Of a stretch of DNA of 64,000 bases, positions 44,922 through 57,292 are shown in pieces. The stretch is from Astrocystis sublimbata (Eukaryota > Ascomycota > Sordariomycetes > Xylariales > Xylariaceae). The stretch covers positions 1-64,000 of the forward strand of contig JAJNNY010000080.1 of the NCBI GenBank assembly GCA_022453515.1. Direction: 5' to 3'. Made by a program: the position numbers and the translations under genes. Under the pieces are notes generated by a model. That model had not been told where the DNA came from. It saw only the letters and a list, made by a program, of their open reading frames with translations, and searched no databases. How positions within the stretch are numbered: the stretch's first letter is position 1; every line of letters starts with the position of its first letter.

Positions 44922-46516
44922 ATGTCTTCATTGCTCGGTCTGTTTAGTGACGGGCAGTTGCCCGTCACCTCATATTATTATCTTTCAACTCTTTCGACAT
45001 ATCTGATCCCATGCTTTTTTGCACTGCTGGCCCTGGAAGCACTCAACATTATCTCTGGAGGTTGGCTCCCTAGTGTGATGAAAGCTATTCGGTCGTCCCG
45101 TAGTACCAGCACATTCAAGCCACATTTTAATCCCAATCCTGTCAAGATCGAGTCAAAGACACACAAAAATGTTATTGCTCCGAACCCTGAAGCTCTCCTA
45201 GAACTTTTGATCTGGAACAAAGTCAACGCAAGACTGGCGGTTGAGAATACTCACCATCGCTTTTGGTGGGAAAGGCATACCGGGAGAGCCCTTGCTATCC
45301 TGCTACACGCTGCTGAGTATCCTGAGCACATCCAACAACGAGACTTGGAGTTCTTCGCAACTAGTGTGGCCCCTTATCTTGGTATCTCCCGCGAGACTAT
45401 TAAAGATCAATGGCCAAGCTTTATGACAGACGACGGCACTCCGCTCGAGCTAAGTTGGGATTGGGGCACCAAGGACGGCCCGCCAACAATACGATACTCC
45501 GTAGAGCCCATAGGACTCACTGCTGGATCTTCGCTTGACCCGGGCAATCTACTTGCTGGACCGGCTTTCCATCAGCAACTGGTTCGTTCGTTAGCAGATA
45601 TGAGACTGGAGTGGCATCAACACTTCCAGGACTTTTTCAATGGCAACGATAAAGCTGGCTTTGCCCGAGATGCGACGGATCACAACACCTCCATCTTTTA
45701 CGCTTTTGACTTATCGCCAACTGAGGTCACCGCGAAAACCTACTACTTCCCAAAAATAAGGGCCCAAGCCAAAGGGCAGTCGAACCTAGAAGTCCTCTCA
45801 CAGGCAATTCGGTCTGCTCCTCTTACTACGAAGAAGAATCTCAAGGCGTGGGACATGTTTTGCGACTTCACTTCTGACTCGAGCAGCAAAGAAATCGAAT
45901 ATGAGATGCTCGCTATTGACTTGATTGACCCTCTCGAATCACGTCTCAAAATATATTTCAGGTGTCGCGAGACCACATTCAACTCCGTCATCAACGTCAT
46001 GACGATTGGTGGTCGTGTCAAGAACCCTAAGCTACGTCAAGGACTTGAAGACCTAAGACTCCTCTGGAATGCTCTCTTCGACATCGACACCAATGCCAGC
46101 CCAGACGCTTCTCTACCAGCGGTCGGACACCGAACGGCTGGAATACTCTACAACGTCGAGTTCAGGCTGGGCGAGGAACATCCCGTTGCCAAGATCTACC
46201 TACCGGTTCGGCACTACGCGAAGAGCGACGATGCAATCATCCAAGCTCTCAATACTTATTTCCAGCATCATAAGAGGGGCAAGTATATGCCGAGTTATGT
46301 CAAAGCAATGCGAAAAATCTTGTGAGTATCCTATACTAGACCAAACATGATGTCGAGCTTGGCTAATATCATTTCTACAGTTCTCAGAAATCAATGGAAG
46401 CAACATCGGGTATTCAAACCTATGTTGGCTGTTCAATCCGGCCGAATGGAACACTCAGGGTAGTGTCATACTTCAAGCCGGGTATCCCAGAGTTCTCGAC
46501 GTCCCAGAGAGGATAA
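44922..46516 (+). CDS. DMATS-type aromatic (indole) prenyltransferase with hydrophobic N-terminus
   Basis: Soluble-type ABBA prenyltransferase that transfers a prenyl group to an indole or other aromatic. Exons 44922..46321 and 46381..46516 (intron GTGAGT...CAG, 59 nt) give 511 residues. The domain begins near residue 105: FWWERHTGRALAILLHAAEYP, then LEFFATSVAPYLG. Next is DGTPLELSWDWG, whose Glu176 corresponds to the indole-binding general base of the family, followed by IRYSVEPIG. Tyr/Arg/Lys positions of later beta strands (KTYYFPKIR, LKIYFRCRET, AKIYLPVRHY) are kept. The first 60 residues hold a hydrophobic stretch (LSTYLIPCFFALLALEALNI) not usual for DMATS enzymes of about 450 residues. 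A later ATG at 45079 would remove it. The partner P450 is divergent. The native substrate is unknown. Confidence 0.9.
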
Positions 46517-48700
46517 GTCAAAATGTATTTGAAACCAACCACAAGTGGTGGTCAAACTAGTAAAGATCAGTATTACAACTCATAGTTCAGTGAACTGCAT
46601 GTCTATAATTCCCAGCCATGTGTCAGGTGCCAAGGTAGCATGAGCCTCATAGTGACCCAAGGGCTTGCAAGCAAGCAACATGCGTGAAAAAACATTGATA
46701 TGCAATTCCATGCCTCAGTGGCTAATGCCTAAAACTTTAAAATAAGACGTAGTTATGTTATCTGTAGTTAAAGTCGATGGGCTATTTACATGAGAGCCGC
46801 TAAAGGACGACCAAGCAGCGACACAAGCACGCATCCACGAGTAAATATGATATTACCTGCCGACAAGTAACATGCGTGCTTAAACAGTTAATTCTTCTAC
46901 GATACCGAGCTCCTAAGATGATCCAGATTGATGAGTAATGAAGAAGAGTGAAGCTATTAACATTATCTCCCAGTTGACCCTATCTGCCTTACCCCTGAGC
47001 TCATCAACTCAATCGACATGAAGTATATGTTATGATACTAGCTCCGATATGCGAGGTACTTGAACATGTGTTATAACGACTGAAATATCCCTTTCTTTGC
47101 GTAATGCGCCGGACCCCTCATATGAAGCAAGTACCAACAACGCACGGTCGATGGAGGTGACGAGTAATGTCAGTGCTTTTGCACTAAAGTAAAGGATAAT
47201 AGCAGTAGCCACGTAGCTAAGTAGAGTAGTAGGTAAGGTGTCAGTTCTATTGATTCCTGAGCTCTCCCATAATTACAGTGGGAGCCGCTCAGTCCTTACA
47301 TACACAGATCTCGTAGCCCAAACAACCCCTACAAGAGAGCCCCTAGGTCATGGCGAGGCTCAGACTACCTTGGCACCTGACAAGTAATAGTCATAACATA
47401 CAACACATGTTGAGATACTATTCGGCTCCTTTGAGCTACAGGCTTTGACTTTGAAATGTCTGCTTTAGCCTCTATAATCGTTGTGTTAACAAAAGAGATT
47501 ACCTCTCTTCTCCATCCCTTAGTTTTCCACAATGCCTCACAATATTCACTAGACGTCTCGCCCATCCTAAATTCGCCATACTCGCTCTTTGGTGCGCCGA
47601 TATCTCATCATGACATCTCGTCCTTGCTCAGCTTGACACAACGGGCTATGGTCATCAAACCATGACGGACTAGCGTACAACAATATGATACAAGGCAAAG
47701 CAGTCATTCCCATCGTTCACAAGTAATTACAGAAGATAGAAGAGATGATCTAGAACTAAAGCCGTCGTGCCTATGAAAATCTAAGCCGCGAAGTTCGATA
47801 TCGTACAAATATAATACGCTAATAGGTCATGTTATGTACTGTTTTAAAATAGGGCATGAATTCACGGCTCGTGTGCATATCATAAGATGATGCAACTTTT
47901 CCCACATGCATAGTATTGCTACTGAAGGTTGATGCTTATGTACATTTTGCGACACCAAGTCGTCTGTTCAAAACAGTAGCTTGTTGGAGTTGTAGTTAGA
48001 GGTCTACGAGCGAGTATGGGCCAGTGTGCGGTTCTCAGTGTTCACAAATTTCGTGATGAGTGCAGCGTATCAAGTCCAACCATCTGGTAAACGTGCAAGT
48101 CAAATCAGAGTATACCTGCTGCAGGTTTTAAATCGAATAAGTGTCAATCGCATCGAATTCGTCCTCGACTAGAGACAGCGACAGCGGGAGTCACTCTGAT
48201 AGAAACCAAATAGCGAGGATAGACAACGTACACCATCAGTTTATGTAAGCTGTTTTCTTCCCATTTCAATGGCCTTTTAAGTACCTTTTTTGTTGAAAAT
48301 TCACGTGTATACTTGATCAGACTTGTAACAAGAGCATACCATCTCAATTATTCATTATGTACCCTTTAGCAAAACGCCTAGCTTTTACGCATCCAGACCG
48401 TCGTGGCTTCATACAAATCTTGCAGACCATCCAGATTCCAGAGAAGCCCCCCAAAGGTTTTCTCTATCCCAGCCGTTCTATGCCAACGTATCGCCTACGT
48501 CGAACCGGCATGCTGAAATGCCTAGGCGCCAACTGAGAATGCACTATAGGATGCCGTTATCCACTAACAACCAACGGCTATATAGTGTCTTGGATTTCCT
48601 GCTTTATCTCGCAGGCTTTAAGATCTATCGTCTACTGGGGTGGTTGACCCTTTCGAGTTAGACAGGGTGTACGGTGCCTAGAAGATCGACGATATTAGTA
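46517..48700. other. AT-rich intergenic region
   Basis: 2.2 kb between the prenyltransferase and CHO2 3' ends, with many stops in all frames. I see no gene, RNA or clear transposon. Old mutated repeat DNA is possible but not shown. Confidence 0.4.
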
Positions 48701-51690
48701 TTATAGGCTCTGACAATTGAAATGACAGAGAGATAGGCTGAAAGGTTCAGATGAAGAGAGAAGGGCAAACGCAATTGAATTGAAACTCACAAGAACCTGC
48801 TTCGCGTTGCAGACGCGCCACGCCAGCTTCTTGATGTTACCGTCGACACGGACGACCAACGGGGAGAACTCGACACCGAACATCTGCCCAACGGCATACA
48901 CGATGCGCCTCGCGTACTTGCCGTCACGCTCGACGTGGCTACCCCAAGGTTCCTCAGGCTTGTTAGGCGCGATATCCGGATCCCGGTCGAGACAGTTCTG
49001 CACAACGGAGAGCAGTGCCGACTCCACTGCAGACTGGTAGGCTGCAAGCGGATCGGGGCCCGCGGGCACGTCGTCGTCGTCGAACTTAGCGACGTGGATC
49101 TCGAAGGGCTGCGAGATGGCCATGGCGTTGTGGGTGCCGTCGTGGTGATAGCGGAACTCGAAAACACCCTGCGTCCACCAGAGCTTGTCTCCTGAGAACA
49201 TCATCTCGCCTTCGACTAGACCGGACCCCAGCGAATCTTGGCTCTTGACCGAAATATCCGACTTGAGAATGCCCTGGTCAGCTGTGGTAGACTCGTATTG
49301 ACCCGAGTTCGTCGGAATCCAACGACCCAAGGAAGAAATGTCAGTGCTGTTTCGAGATCTACTGTCGGTTACCATGTAGAGTCCAATCCAATCCTTCTTG
49401 CTGTGGTTTGCAGGTGCGGTCCATTTGACCTTGATTGGTGTGCCGTACTCGAAGATCAAGGTCTTGACAGAGTTCGGGAATCTGCCAGCTGTGCCCTCCC
49501 TTCCACTTGATTTCTCTGCAAGAGCCGAGCAGGAAGCGCTCTCTCCCTGGAAGGTGACGGAGTAGTGTTTGGGATTATAAGTAGCTAGATCGGGCATGGA
49601 TCTGTTGAGGGAGAGCCGAGCAGGGTATCTGTTGAAGAGGGCAGTGGTGTCTCTGACAATCGTGGAAACGCCCGCCGCAAGCTTCGGGCGGGCGGCATCC
49701 AATAGCTTCTCAACCAGATGTGAAGTATGGTCCATAACCCGGTTCACACTCTCCTGCCATTTTACCACATGGCGCGGCAATGACTTCTTGATAAATTTCG
49801 TTAAGCCGGCCTCATCCCTCAGCCTCTCGCCGTACACCTTCTGCATGTGAGGTTGCTCAACGAACTCCAGGAATCCAATCGTGAGAAGATGGCTTATGAA
49901 AGCCAGGACGAAAAGTGAATTGCTCCAGGTGATCAGAGCCGCGCCCCACAAGCCCGCTGTTCCAATGATGCGTTCGGGTTGGTTTAAGAAACGATAGATC
50001 TGTGTATAATTGAGCTTCACACCTCGGTCGAAGAAGAAGTCACCACAGAACCAGCCAAATTCACCTAGAGATTCGTAAATGCTCATGGCAGTCCAAATTT
50101 GCAGGGCGATGAGATTAGCACCGATCACATGCCGTAGGAGAACGAATCCATAGCTCCAGTCAGTGGGAACCGAGTACATCTTCCAGCAAGCTGCAATAAA
50201 TGAGGCATGGCAGAGCATGTGGGATATATGATACATGCCCTTCCATTGTCTCCATGCCTCGTTTGTTGTATCGCCAAACTTGAGGAAGTGGCGAGTCCAC
50301 ATCTTGTCTTTGGATTGGCGGTGCAAGATGGATCCTAGACCGACGGAGTACCAAAAGCGCCAAGCGCCCGCATGCATGACAAACAATATCTGCCAGAAAG
50401 GGGTTCGTGGTGTAACAACTGCCAGTACGACAAGATATAGGAGCAATAGGCAGGTTGAATAGTCCGTGTTCCGGAACAAGTCGATGTTTTGGAATCCAAC
50501 AAGTTGATGAATATCTTGGGGTGACTCTTCATTATACTCGTCTGTCTGCATTTGTTCGTGCCCCAAAGAATCGAGACGCTTGCGTGGGGCGGGCGGGTTG
50601 TAGGTCTTCTCAATGTGAGGATTTTCAACCAGAACCAAGAAGGCAAATTGACAGGTGTGGGCGAGGATAGAGACGAAGAGGACGGCGTAACTGCCGGCCA
50701 TCATGGAGATTCCGTAGTACCCTGCGTAGCCGATGGAATACATGGGATGCGGCGCCATCTCGAAAACACCGTCGAACGTCAATTCTTGGTCGACCAGAAA
50801 GAAGAAATCACCCCAATACCAAGCATAATCTTTCACAACCCGCAGGGCATCAATCTTGACCCAGAAGTTGAAGGCGACGATGGCTAGCCCCAAGACCCAG
50901 CGGCCCATAGTCATGAGCACATGTTCACCTTGTGGGATGTGGGTGCACGCAATGGCAAAGAGGACATAGGACACAAAGTCGCACAGAAGAATGAGGTCGA
51001 CGAACCGACGGAAGACAAGCCAGGTGTTGTACTCAATTGGCGCGTTCTCAAAGTCATACTCGCCATGCACTTCGGTCTCAGATTCACGCTTGAGCAGGTT
51101 GTACAGCCATGGGCGCGGGTTCTTGCCCGTCGAAGGATGTTCGAAGAGCTGCCACTTTCGAGCCCATGCCACAAGTGTATGGTCATTGGACTGCCAGCGC
51201 AGTAAGATGCCGATACCCAGATTGTATGAGGCCCGCCAGAAAAGATACACAGTGGCAAAGACGTATTGGCTCAAGGGCGAGGGCAGAGCATAGAGGGCCA
51301 GGATGTGAAGGGCCAGCACAGCAAGCACAGCAATGTCGCTCACGTTCTTGGGCTGTCGCGGGTCAAGCATCTGTGGAATTCTATCTTGAGTGATAGGCAC
51401 TACAAAGACTAAAGTAACAAAGGCACGGGCGGGTTAGTTTGGTATTCTATTATAAGATAGACGAAGACGAAGGCTGTCGCCGGCAGCGCCACCAACTACT
51501 TACCCTTTCCACCACGAGTTCGACCAGACGTCTTCCTCGTCTTCTGTTCCTGTGGCTCTTGGCTGTCATCTTTACCTTGAGGCAGGGACTCATTATTCCC
51601 GAGACGGGTGTGGGTGGTGTCGCTGCCTTCTTTCTCGCCAGGAAGCCTGTGACGCAGCTCAGCGGCAGGGTTACCGGTTGATGAGGCCAT
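48701..51690 (-). CDS. CHO2: Phosphatidylethanolamine N-methyltransferase CHO2
   Basis: ER membrane enzyme that makes the first methylation of phosphatidylethanolamine on the way to phosphatidylcholine, using S-adenosylmethionine. Exons 51690..51504, 51399..48791 and 48709..48701 join in phase to 934 residues. A polar N-terminus ([15 protein letters not shown]) leads into many membrane segments. There are two copies of the methyltransferase unit: [37 protein letters not shown], and later [37 protein letters not shown]. Each is followed by a helix ending in an ENPH or EQPH motif. The C-terminal part is soluble. The last intron (48790..48710, GTGAGT...CAG) is 81 nt long and free of stops, so retention adds 27 residues before the same stop codon. 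Length is as usual for fungal CHO2. Confidence 0.93.
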
Positions 51691-52967
51691 TGTAATTGGC
51701 CGGTCGTGGGATTGGCATGTGCCGCAGAGTGAGATCAATGTGCGATGACGAAATGTGTTGAACTTCGTCTCGTCGCTCGCAGCTGCGAGGCTGGAATGTT
51801 GAATGAAGACAATGCACAGTTGGAAAAATGCGTGAGTCTTTCCCGGAGAAAAGGATAGGGGAGGAAGGTAGGAAGAAAGGAGAAGAAAGGAAAGGAGAAA
51901 GAGAGGGCGGGAACGGTACGTAGATACAATGGGTATTATCGACTGGTACCGACTTACACAGCTAGACATATGCTGCACGCATGGTTACCGAGGTATAGGG
52001 AGGCAACGTAGGTCACAATGACTTGGTAGGTTGGCGACTTCCCGACTGAAGAACAGTAGTGAATTGCATCTGCCGTGGAATGGCATAACGTCACCGGTCG
52101 CAAAGCCAAGCATCTGATTTTGCGACGGCTATAATCACTTATATAATATATATATATACCTGCCCTGTACCTTGGGAATAACCTGGATGAGCCTGGAACC
52201 CACGTATTCGACTGGGACTCAGTGGCCACGTTACTTGTAATTGAAATCTGTCACCTACCTTACATGTAGCTACCTGCGTACCTGTGAATGTATACCACTG
52301 GTCACGGTTGTTGTTAAGCGTCTTATTCAATGGTGCATGGCGTGAACTCGCCCAGTTACCGTGCTCCAAAGCCAAGGCCAGCAGCACGTTTCTCCAGTGC
52401 TTGGGTCACGCTCAGTGTGGGGGGTGGGGGGTTGTGGGGGCATTACTCTACCTAGGCGAATGGGGAGCGGCTGAGCGGCAGGCAGTGCGTTACCTAAGAA
52501 ACCTAAGAAGGTATCCAGGCGACCAGGCCCGTGCCCGGCTGTAACGACCGATCCTAGCCGTAGCTGTAGCCGACAGCCAGCCCACCCATCCCACCTGGCA
52601 GCAGGGCGGGGTTCTTACCCGAAGAATAGCCTCTTAGCCTGCTCACAAAACCGCTGCATTAGGTATCCCGATGTCCATGGTGCAGGCAATCGAGATGTGT
52701 AAATACTACCTAGATACCTCAGTCTAGCACCAAGGCTTTGTTTGCACTGGGAGTTTCACATGCAAACAGCCCTGAGACCTTATAGCATGAATAACTCAAG
52801 CCGGAGGTAGAAGGGGAAAATGAATTTATGAACTAAAAAGAGGGACAAAAACGCCATTCCCATGTTGATGAGATTCAAGTCATCTCTCTCTCCTGCACAG
52901 TGAAACTCTATTTCGCTATGCCTGTGATGATATCTTTCATGCCAAATCGTTAAACATTTCGCGTAAT
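51691..52967. other. Intergenic: CHO2 promoter and eIF3g 3' flank
   Basis: 1.28 kb. It contains a purine-rich GGAAAGG tract at 51840-51905 (pyrimidine-rich on the CHO2 sense strand, a typical leader or promoter) and an AT microsatellite at 52139-52157. I see no gene. Confidence 0.45.
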
Positions 52968-53989
52968 TTAGGTAGCCTTCTTGGCGAACTCTACACGCAA
53001 GATCAAATGCTTGAAACCATACCCATCCATCTTTGCAGCGGCCTTGACAGCATCGCCCCTATCCGCGAAGCTGATGAAGGCAAATCCCTTGGCCAGACCG
53101 GTGTCCCTATCCTTGGCCAAGAATACACGTGTGACGCGGCCAAACCTCTCGAACATGTCGCGGAGCTCGCCTTCCTCTGCCATTTCCGAAACCTGTGTGG
53201 ATGTCAGTAGCTGGTTATATTGACGCAAATATATATATATATAAAGACGTATCGTGTGTGGGGAACTCACGTTGGTAACACGTAGTGTGGCGAGGTCGTC
53301 TCTCTCGCCATATTTGCTGCCACCCATCCTGTCTCCAGCTCCGGCACCGGCTCCGGCACCTCGCAGCGCAGGGGGCACGTAGCTGCCCTTCTTGCCCACG
53401 GCACTGCTCGCAGCAGCCAGGACCTCGTCGGAGATGCCGGCAGCAGCAGGGTCGGCACCGCCCTCGGCGCCCACGGGGGCCATGGTGTCCTTATAGGGAC
53501 AACGGGCTGTGAAATGCTCGCCGTTACAGATACGGCACTTGACGATCTTGTCCTTGAGCTGCTCCTTCATGGCGTTGGCGTTGGGGTCCTTGGCCTCGTC
53601 CTTGGTGTCCTGGCGCCAGTTGCTGCTGAGGCGGAAGATGATGTTCTCGCCGACGGAGGTGGTGTCGGTCTGGGGGCCGGCGCCATCCTTCTCGGAGAGG
53701 CCGAACTTGCCCCAGGTCTTGCGCTCGGCGACGCGGGGGTTGACGACCTCGCGGTGGGTGACTAGGCGGATGCGGCGGGTGGTCTTGACTTTCTGGCCGT
53801 TCTCGTTAAGGCGGTATGTGATGGTGGTCTTGGTGCCGTCTTTGTTCTGGATGGTCTGGGGGGGCGGCAGCTCGACCGAGACCTCGTCGCCCTCGTCGTC
53901 GTCGGCCCAGTCTCTGCGCGTGGCGTTAGTGGGTGGTCGAGCGACATTCGTAGGCGCGCAATGACATACCTAGGCTTTGTTGACGCCAT
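52968..53989 (-). CDS. TIF35: Translation initiation factor eIF3 subunit G (TIF35)
   Basis: RNA-binding subunit of eIF3, needed for scanning and reinitiation. Exons 53989..53970, 53913..53271 and 53192..52968 give 295 residues. The first exon codes MASTKPR, continuing as [19 protein letters not shown], the standard eIF3g start. A zinc-knuckle-like [14 protein letters not shown] begins at Cys133. A Gly/Ala-rich linker follows ([14 protein letters not shown]). The C-terminal RRM (about 215-293) has RNP2 LRVTNVS and RNP1 KGFAFISF. The last intron (53270..53193) contains an AT repeat. Length and domain order are standard. Confidence 0.95.
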
Positions 53990-54973
53990 TTTCACTTGCT
54001 CGGTATGCTCCGGGTTGATGTGCGACGGTGTGCAGCAGTATTTCGAGGCGTCTGCAGCTCTGTGGTGGGTGTGATGTGTATCTCAGGTGCTGCTTGTGTG
54101 GTTGTGTTGAGGCTGCTGTCAGATGGGCATTTTTGCGATGGAGAAAGAATTCGAAACATTGGAGGGCTGTGTGGGGCAACTGGACTGCCCCGCGCTGTTG
54201 TTCTACCGCCTAACTGTAGCTGCTGCAACGCCAGGCTGACCCAGCCCTGGAGCAAGTATGTAAGTACCTCTCCACCTCCAATCGCCCGCAAGGTACTTAC
54301 TTACCCTCACAAATACAGTCTACCTCTCTTCTCTCCTCCGCTGCAACGGAAATAAGGTTAAAGTTCGAAGGAGTATAAATATTCAACACCAACTTGGAAG
54401 AGGACGGGGAGGAATCCATCACACCTTGGGGATGCCTTCCAGGTTCAATCTATAAAGTGAAAAATCACTTGAATCAAAAAAGAATATTCAGTTTGTGTTA
54501 AGCATGTCAGACTGGTAGCAAGAATTTAAATCAACAAGGTGAAAATGATTAGACAGAAGCTTCTGTCTTTTGGATATAGAGCTACTTAGGAAGTAGGTAT
54601 GTAGGACTAAATAGCCACTGAAATACGAAAACGCCAGCCAACCGACTTTGCTCGCCGGCATGCTGGTTGGTGTAGGTACACATTTTGTAACACCCCTTCC
54701 CATATATTATTAATCGTACCATCCCATAAGGTTCATCACACATAGTAAACAGCCGTCGTTCGTGCCAGGTTTCCATCGCGCCAATCAATGTCTATCCATC
54801 CATCCATCCAAGAATTGAGTCACTCTCAAATCTACCCCGTTGCCTCGTTTATAAAAAGGAAACCCAACATCGTTAGAGGCGTAAGGGGATATACATGATT
54901 AGGTAGGGACCGTTTTGATTATTGGAAAGCTTTGCGTTTCCAAGGGTTCAGACACAAAGGGAAAATAACCAGT
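53990..54973. other. Intergenic: eIF3g promoter and PH-gene 3' flank
   Basis: About 1 kb. A (CCAT)n/TCCATCCA tract lies at 54791-54810. I see no gene or RNA. Confidence 0.45.
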
Positions 54974-57292
54974 TTAAGCACTGGGACGTGAGTATTTGCG
55001 CGGGATGGGAGGCAGCGCACAGTTCGGCGGCGGCGCTGGTGGTGGCCCGTCACTCAGATGCGGCATGCTCTTCCTCGCCTTGATGAGCTTCTCTTGCGAG
55101 TCTGGCGAGAGAGGCGGTCGCAGGGACGGCGCTGACCGCTTCGGCGAGCACGATGCCTTGGGTGCAGGTGCAAGCTTTTCCGTTTCGTCCGCGGTGGTCT
55201 TCAGCGCATCCATATTCTCCTTCGACGAACTTGTCGAATTGTGAGAGACGCGCCTCTCGCTTATAAAGCTGGATCGTTTCAAGACCGAATCTTTGTTCGC
55301 AGGCAGCCCAGAGAACCTGCGTTCGGGGCCGTATGAGCCGAGCGAGGAAGCGGCTCTAGGTATGATGTCTTTTGGTTTAATGCCCTCCATCCAGGATGTC
55401 GGTCGACGTTCGCCGTAGCTATGGCGAACGTCTAGGCTTGCGAGCGCGTGGTTGGCATCGAATGGAGTGCTGTGGCTAGAGTCGATCGACCTCGACAGTG
55501 ACATCGGTGAGCGAGGCGATCGCGGGGATGGCTGATCAATAACGATCGATAGAGGCCTTGACATCAAAAGCGCAGTGGGCGGGGCTTTCCGTGTTGACTT
55601 GCCGCTCCTCTCGTGGTCGAGAGACTGCGGAAGGTGGCTCGTGCCCATTACTGCTGACGCGTTGAAAGAAGACCTTTTGGTGAGAGGTACACTAAAGTTG
55701 GGAATGATAGGCACGCTTGATTGTTCTTGCTCGTGGTGCGAGGCCGATGCAGCATCAGCCTGTGGTTGGGAGGTCTCCTCGTTCGTTGTTTCGAACATCG
55801 AAATCAAGGTTTGCATTGACTGTCGTCGGTTCGCGATGGCGCCGGCATTGGGTCTCAAGCGCACCTCCGAGGTGCTCAGAGGGGGCTGTGACTCGTCTTT
55901 CTGGCTAGAGAAGCTGGCTCTTGTTGGGGAACAGGCTGGGGATGAGCCTGCTGAGGTGACCATAGTCCTCTGTCCGGATGACACGTACGAGTAGCGATGG
56001 CTTCCGGTACTATCCCGCAAGTTATCAAGTCGCAAACCGTCCGCTGATATCATGCTAGCTGTTGGTGAAGAATTCTCGAGTGTATAGTTAGAGAAGCGGC
56101 GAGGCGGTGAAAGGTCGAAGTCCTCGTCAGTGATCTCAATTGGGCCGCTGTCTTGAATCTGAGGTACTTCCTCCGTGATAACGCACGAGAACCGGGTATG
56201 CTCCTTAATAGTAACGGCTCGTTGGGTGCGTTGTTCTTCTTTAGCGGAGAGTGAATCGTCGGCCTCTACTGCCCCCGTCTCGGATATCCTTCTTTTACCA
56301 CCGTGGATTTTTATCTCTCTTCGGAGAACTGTCAGCCAGTCATCCATACCCTCGGGATCCTCGAAGATTAGTAGCATGTTAGAAACACGCTTGCTGTCCC
56401 TCATTGAGAGCTTCGACCGGCGAGATTTGGTGTCCATCAACGAGTTCCCCTGCGCGTCCGTCGCGGAGGCTACTTGTAGAACCCAATGGCGCCCTGGAAT
56501 GAGATCACTGGCGTAGGCAGCAGATGTCGCTGTTAGTTGCAGGATCTTTTCTGGTGCCCGGTTGTAGGCCCCTTCTGCTGCGTATTGGAGCAGGTATCCC
56601 GAGGTCACCAGGACAAAGATCTTACTTGTCCATTCCACGGCAGTTTTCGCACCAGTCATTCCATGTCTCTTCTTTCGCAGCGTATCGCTTTTTGCCTTGG
56701 CTTCTAATCCAAATCCCTGCAGTGCCTCGCTATTACGGGTGAGGATTTCCACGGGGACATTGCAGGCTGGTAAGGTAGCATGCTTCACTGCCTGCGGGTA
56801 AACTTGAAAGAGTGGAGGTGGGTTCCACGGTGAAGATACACGTCCACCGCCCGGGCGCTCGACTGTCGGAGGCTTGGATGCATCCTGACTTCCTTTGATT
56901 GGTGATAATGGGCTAGAAGCACCGCTAGCAGCTGACCGTGAGTCCACGGTTGTCGTGTTGGAAAGTGATGTTGTTGAGCGAGATGAGTGCAGTTGGTAGG
57001 GCCAATTGCTGAAATTGGCGAAGGAAGCCCGGATGCCTGCTGGCCGTGGGCCGGCATGCGAAGACGTCTCTTCGGCGTCTCGATCTGTTCGATTGGATTT
57101 ATGCCGAGAGAAAATACTCTTGAGACCAATCATCGAATCTCTTTTCATCGTCCTCTCAGCTCGGAGCGGTACCCTGTTTTCCTTCAAAATGACATCAACA
57201 TCCGGGGGTCGTGCTCGTCGCAGATGATCTGGCCGTTCATGAATTGCAGCGAGACCACTACTTGAGGGGTTGGAGGGCTGAATGTCTGTCAT
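54974..57292 (-). CDS. PH-domain protein, fungal, function unknown
   Basis: Intronless frame of 772 residues from ATG 57292 (the frame is open a little further upstream with a weaker start at 57349). The N-terminal 200 residues are Ser/Pro-rich and basic. A pleckstrin-homology domain is at about 205-330: AVEWTSKIFVLVTSGYLLQYAAEG for the first strands, HWVLQVASA, then MLLIFEDPEGMDDWLTVLRREIKIHG with the invariant C-terminal Trp. The rest is low complexity, Ser/Pro-rich, ending in a proline-rich SH3-ligand-like tail (PPPAPPPNCALPPIPRKYSRP). A role in phosphoinositide-dependent membrane signalling is inferred from the PH domain only. Confidence 0.82.
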   Translation of the reverse strand: MTDIQPSNPSSSGLAAIHERPDHLRRARPPDVDVILKENRVPLRAERTMKRDSMIGLKSIFSRHKSNRTDRDAEETSSHAGPRPAGIRASFANFSNWPYQLHSSRSTTSLSNTTTVDSRSAASGASSPLSPIKGSQDASKPPTVERPGGGRVSSPWNPPPLFQVYPQAVKHATLPACNVPVEILTRNSEALQGFGLEAKAKSDTLRKKRHGMTGAKTAVEWTSKIFVLVTSGYLLQYAAEGAYNRAPEKILQLTATSAAYASDLIPGRHWVLQVASATDAQGNSLMDTKSRRSKLSMRDSKRVSNMLLIFEDPEGMDDWLTVLRREIKIHGGKRRISETGAVEADDSLSAKEEQRTQRAVTIKEHTRFSCVITEEVPQIQDSGPIEITDEDFDLSPPRRFSNYTLENSSPTASMISADGLRLDNLRDSTGSHRYSYVSSGQRTMVTSAGSSPACSPTRASFSSQKDESQPPLSTSEVRLRPNAGAIANRRQSMQTLISMFETTNEETSQPQADAASASHHEQEQSSVPIIPNFSVPLTKRSSFNASAVMGTSHLPQSLDHERSGKSTRKAPPTALLMSRPLSIVIDQPSPRSPRSPMSLSRSIDSSHSTPFDANHALASLDVRHSYGERRPTSWMEGIKPKDIIPRAASSLGSYGPERRFSGLPANKDSVLKRSSFISERRVSHNSTSSSKENMDALKTTADETEKLAPAPKASCSPKRSAPSLRPPLSPDSQEKLIKARKSMPHLSDGPPPAPPPNCALPPIPRKYSRPSA

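Noticed and set aside
53230..53246. AT microsatellite considered as a TATA-type regulatory site
   Set aside because: It lies inside the last intron of eIF3g and is a simple repeat.
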